A model generated the notes under the pieces. The model worked only from the letters and a program-made list of their open reading frames with translations. It ran no database searches and was not told where the DNA came from. Shown in pieces: positions 6,500-8,219 of a stretch of 8,219 nt of DNA. The first letter of the stretch is position 1; each line of letters opens with the position of its first letter. A program made the translations under genes and the position numbers. This stretch comes from Oscillospiraceae bacterium (GTDB lineage Bacteria > Bacillota > Clostridia > Oscillospirales > Ruminococcaceae): assembly GCA_017410745.1 (NCBI GenBank), contig JAFPPJ010000114.1:1-8219 (forward strand), in the 5' to 3' direction.

Positions 6500-7693
6500 A
6501 TGAGATCTTCACGCTTTTCGGCGCTTGCTCTTGCGGCTATCATGTCGATAGGATTTACAGCGCTCCCGGCAGAATATTCTCTTACATCAGTAGTTGAGGC
6601 AGCAGCAGAAGCAGAGGCTCCCGAGAATCTGGCAGTATCCGTAACAAGCACTTCCGTCACCCTTTCATGGGATGAGGCAGACGGAGCAGATGCATACCGT
6701 GTATATCAGTATGACGCTACAAAGAAGAAATTTGTCAAGATAAAGACTATCAAGGCTTCTTCCACATCTACCACCATCACAGGTCTCAAGACCAACAAGA
6801 AGTACTATTTCAAGGTATCTTCCCTTGTAAAGTACGGCAAGACCTATAAGGAAGCAGCAGTATCCGACAAGGTATCCGCTACTCCCAAGCAATCCAAGAA
6901 GACCGCTGTGACCAAGAAGGCAGAGACTACCAAAAAGCCTGTTACCACAAAGAAGACCACTACCAAGAAGACACAGCAGGCAGGTGAGCTTCCCAAGCTT
7001 CCCAAGGGCGTGACCACCGTATTCCGTGAGACAGGCTATACAGCTACCGAGCTCAAGGGCAAGCTCGATGCAGATTTCGAGAAGGTACGCTTCAAGATAA
7101 TCAACCTCGGCTACAAGTTCAAGCCTGTTGACAGCACCAATGACGTGCGCACATATGTTGGCCAGTACGAAGTAAGATACAATGACGAGCTGGTATACAT
7201 ATTCTATGAGAAGTATGTACAGAACGGCTCTGTAGGCGACGGCTGGGTATGGATGGAAGATATGCGCGGCAACGTAGTATTCGGCAAGGATCAGGTCGTT
7301 GTCACTACTACAGAACAGCCTAAGTGGGGCACAGTGAACGCAACTGCATTCTATGAGAACGGTGGAAGCCAGGTCGAGGTAGAAGGCAAGCTTCGCAAGG
7401 ATTTCGAGAATGTAAGATACAAGCTGGTCAATATGGGCTACTCTATCAAGCCTACAAGCAGCAGCACCGATCTTAACTCCTATTCCGCAGTATATGATGT
7501 AAGAGCAAATGATACTCTGGTGGGCAAGTACTACGAGAGATACGACAGCCAGAGCACATACGGCTACGGCTGGGTATGGGTAGAGGATCTCACAGGCCAT
7601 GTTGTAATAGGTTCTTCTTCCTATAACAATGGCAATGTAGCATCCAGTCAGAGCGCATTCTACAACGGCACTCCCGTTGTGATAGTATACTGA
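6500..7693 (+). CDS. Secreted protein: signal peptide, FN3 domain, Lys/Thr linker, duplicated unknown domain
   Basis: The protein has 397 residues. An in-frame ATG at 6470 is rejected because the perfect Shine-Dalgarno AAGGAGG (6486-6492) serves the ATG at 6500, and the peptide from there is a normal signal sequence (R2, R5; hydrophobic core about 8-24; cleavage probably between 24 and 36). Residues about 40-129 are a fibronectin type III domain: A-P-E-N-L at the start, V-T-L-S-W (53-57), A-Y-R-V-Y (65-69), T-G-L-K-T-N-K-K-Y-Y-F-K-V (94-106). Residues about 130-167 are a flexible linker with T-T-K-K units. Residues 172-262 and 281-371 are two copies of one domain, aligned without gaps at an offset of 109 residues, 43 of 91 identical, each ending G-W-V-W-x-E-D-x-x-G-x-V-V-x-G. 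Residues 385-397 (S-A-F-Y-N-G...) resemble the opening of a third copy. I do not recognise the repeat. No LPXTG or SLH anchor is seen. An adhesion, wall or glycan-binding role is only inferred. Confidence 0.9.
   Translation: MRSSRFSALALAAIMSIGFTALPAEYSLTSVVEAAAEAEAPENLAVSVTSTSVTLSWDEADGADAYRVYQYDATKKKFVKIKTIKASSTSTTITGLKTNKKYYFKVSSLVKYGKTYKEAAVSDKVSATPKQSKKTAVTKKAETTKKPVTTKKTTTKKTQQAGELPKLPKGVTTVFRETGYTATELKGKLDADFEKVRFKIINLGYKFKPVDSTNDVRTYVGQYEVRYNDELVYIFYEKYVQNGSVGDGWVWMEDMRGNVVFGKDQVVVTTTEQPKWGTVNATAFYENGGSQVEVEGKLRKDFENVRYKLVNMGYSIKPTSSSTDLNSYSAVYDVRANDTLVGKYYERYDSQSTYGYGWVWVEDLTGHVVIGSSSYNNGNVASSQSAFYNGTPVVIVY
6914..6973 (+). repeat. Lys/Thr-rich low-complexity linker repeat
   Basis: This encodes residues 139-158 of the FN3 protein, where T-T-K-K occurs three times within a stretch almost wholly Lys and Thr. 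It separates the FN3 domain from the duplicated domains. It is strongly basic and probably unstructured, and could contact acidic wall polymers or carry glycans; neither is shown by the sequence. Confidence 0.75.
7013..7285 (+). repeat. Protein repeat unit, copy 1
   Basis: Codes for residues 172-262 of the FN3 protein. Landmarks are T-x-F-x-E-x-G, then E-x-x-G-K-L, D-F-E-x-V-R, N-x-G-Y, Y-x-V-R-x-N-D, and G-x-G-W-V-W-x-E-D. Its partner is 7340-7612 (327 bases later). Confidence 0.8.
7340..7612 (+). repeat. Protein repeat unit, copy 2
   Basis: Codes for residues 281-371. It aligns gaplessly with copy 1, with 43 of 91 residues identical by hand count. The DNA has diverged clearly at silent and replacement positions, so the duplication is old rather than a recent tandem event. 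Confidence 0.8.
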
Positions 7694-7728
7694 TAAAGTA
7701 AGCGCACGACGCACAAGACAAGCATCCA

Positions 7729-7761
7729 CGCCCCGATGATCAAAAACCATCGGGGCGGTTT
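7729..7761 (+). terminator. Hairpin terminator after the FN3 protein gene, short T run
   Basis: A 10-bp perfect stem CGCCCCGATG (7729-7738) / CATCGGGGCG (7748-7757) with a 9-base A-rich loop is followed by GGTTT only. The stem is strong, but the weak T run suggests incomplete termination. The next gene's ribosome binding site lies 12 bases beyond the stem, with no room for a separate promoter after the hairpin. Confidence 0.65.
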
Positions 7762-7779
7762 GCATACATGGGGGATATT

Positions 7780-8219
7780 ATGATAAGAAATGTGACGATA
7801 GTAAGCCTGTCGAGCGGCATACTCGGCGAGGACTTCCTGAAATTTGAAGTGGACATCGGTATCCGCAGGCTCAGAGAGATGGGGCTCGGGATAAAGTTCA
7901 CGGACAATGCACTCAAAGGTGAGATGTATCTGCGCGAGCATCCGGAAAAGCGGGCGGAGGACTTCCTGCAGGCGCTGTCAGATCCCGAAACGGACATGAT
8001 ACTCTGTGCGATAGGCGGTGATGATACGTTCCGCCTGCTGCCGTACCTGTTTGACAGCGGTGAGCTTGAAAGGGCTGTGAAACACGCGGCGGGCAAGGTG
8101 TTCCTCGGGTTTTCGGACACCACGATAAACCATTTCATGCTGCATAAGCTGGGGATGCGCAGTTTCTACGGGCAGAGCTTTATCTCGGATATATGTGAGC
8201 TGAGCGAGGATATGCTGCC
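7780..8219 (+). CDS. S66-family serine peptidase (MccF/LD-carboxypeptidase-like), N-terminal part
   Basis: The frame is open from ATG 7780 to the right edge (146 codons seen of about 330-350 expected). Family landmarks in order: V-S-L-S-S-G-I-L-G-E (8-17), A-I-G-G-D-D-T-F-R-L-L-P (77-88), and G-F-S-D-T-T at 110-115. The last is the nucleophile elbow, where S112 matches the catalytic Ser of LD-carboxypeptidase A and MccF (about 115-118). The Glu and His of the triad lie outside the window. S66 enzymes either trim the L-Lys/DAP-D-Ala bond of muropeptides in cell-wall recycling or inactivate microcin C-like toxins; the S-L-S-S-G-I-L-G-E start seems closer to the MccF-like branch. The protein begins without a signal peptide, so it is cytoplasmic. 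GGGGG at 7770-7774 is the ribosome binding site. An in-frame ATG at 7768 is possible but overlaps that site. Confidence 0.88.
   Translation, partial: MIRNVTIVSLSSGILGEDFLKFEVDIGIRRLREMGLGIKFTDNALKGEMYLREHPEKRAEDFLQALSDPETDMILCAIGGDDTFRLLPYLFDSGELERAVKHAAGKVFLGFSDTTINHFMLHKLGMRSFYGQSFISDICELSEDML

Noticed and set aside
6914..6973. T-T-K-K coding repeats as a possible CRISPR-like or mobile repeat
   Set aside because: The repeats are short, in frame and without spacers; they simply encode a Lys/Thr linker.
6665..7765. A 366-codon open frame on the minus strand opposite the FN3 protein gene
   Set aside because: It lies antisense to a gene with a signal peptide, recognised domain and perfect ribosome binding site. 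Its peptide is a Leu/Cys/Tyr-rich low-complexity product of reversed Lys/Thr/Glu codons, without a family match that I can see.

Overview
The window looks like chromosomal DNA of a Gram-positive anaerobe of the Clostridia, most likely a Ruminococcus-type Oscillospiraceae. This is inferred from strong purine-rich ribosome binding sites, frequent ATA/AGA/AGG codons, a YesL-type (DUF624) membrane protein, a DnaE-type polymerase with a degraded PHP site, and secreted proteins with fibronectin III and Lys/Thr linkers. Taxonomy was not tested by search. No rRNA, tRNA, CRISPR array, insertion sequence or phage gene is visible, and no clearly new multi-gene system is present.

Layout. Positions 1-1263 (+) hold the 3' part of an SGNH/GDSL hydrolase gene followed by a YesL-family membrane protein, 12 bases apart and probably one operon. 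Positions 1266-4583 (-) hold a full-length DNA polymerase III alpha subunit (dnaE). It converges on the YesL gene with only 2 bases between the stop codons. Its promoter (about 4627-4655) faces a weaker candidate promoter on the other strand. That candidate would drive a two-gene unit at 4724-5821 (+): a Pr6Pr-family membrane protein and a GNAT acetyltransferase.

Positions 5904-7693 (+) hold two genes for exported proteins. The first is a small DUF4367-like protein with three cysteines, closed by a good intrinsic terminator. The second is a 397-residue protein with a signal peptide, one fibronectin III domain, a Lys/Thr linker and two copies of a 91-residue domain I do not recognise, with what looks like the start of a third copy at its C-terminus. 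A GC-rich hairpin with a short T run follows. The last gene (7780 to the right edge) is the N-terminal part of an S66-family (MccF/LD-carboxypeptidase-like) serine peptidase.

The genes do not form one obvious pathway: dnaE is housekeeping, and the others are envelope, export or small-molecule functions. The points most worth following are the duplicated domain in the FN3 protein, the loss of most metal ligands in the DnaE PHP domain, and the short hairpins placed directly 5' of the Shine-Dalgarno in two leaders.
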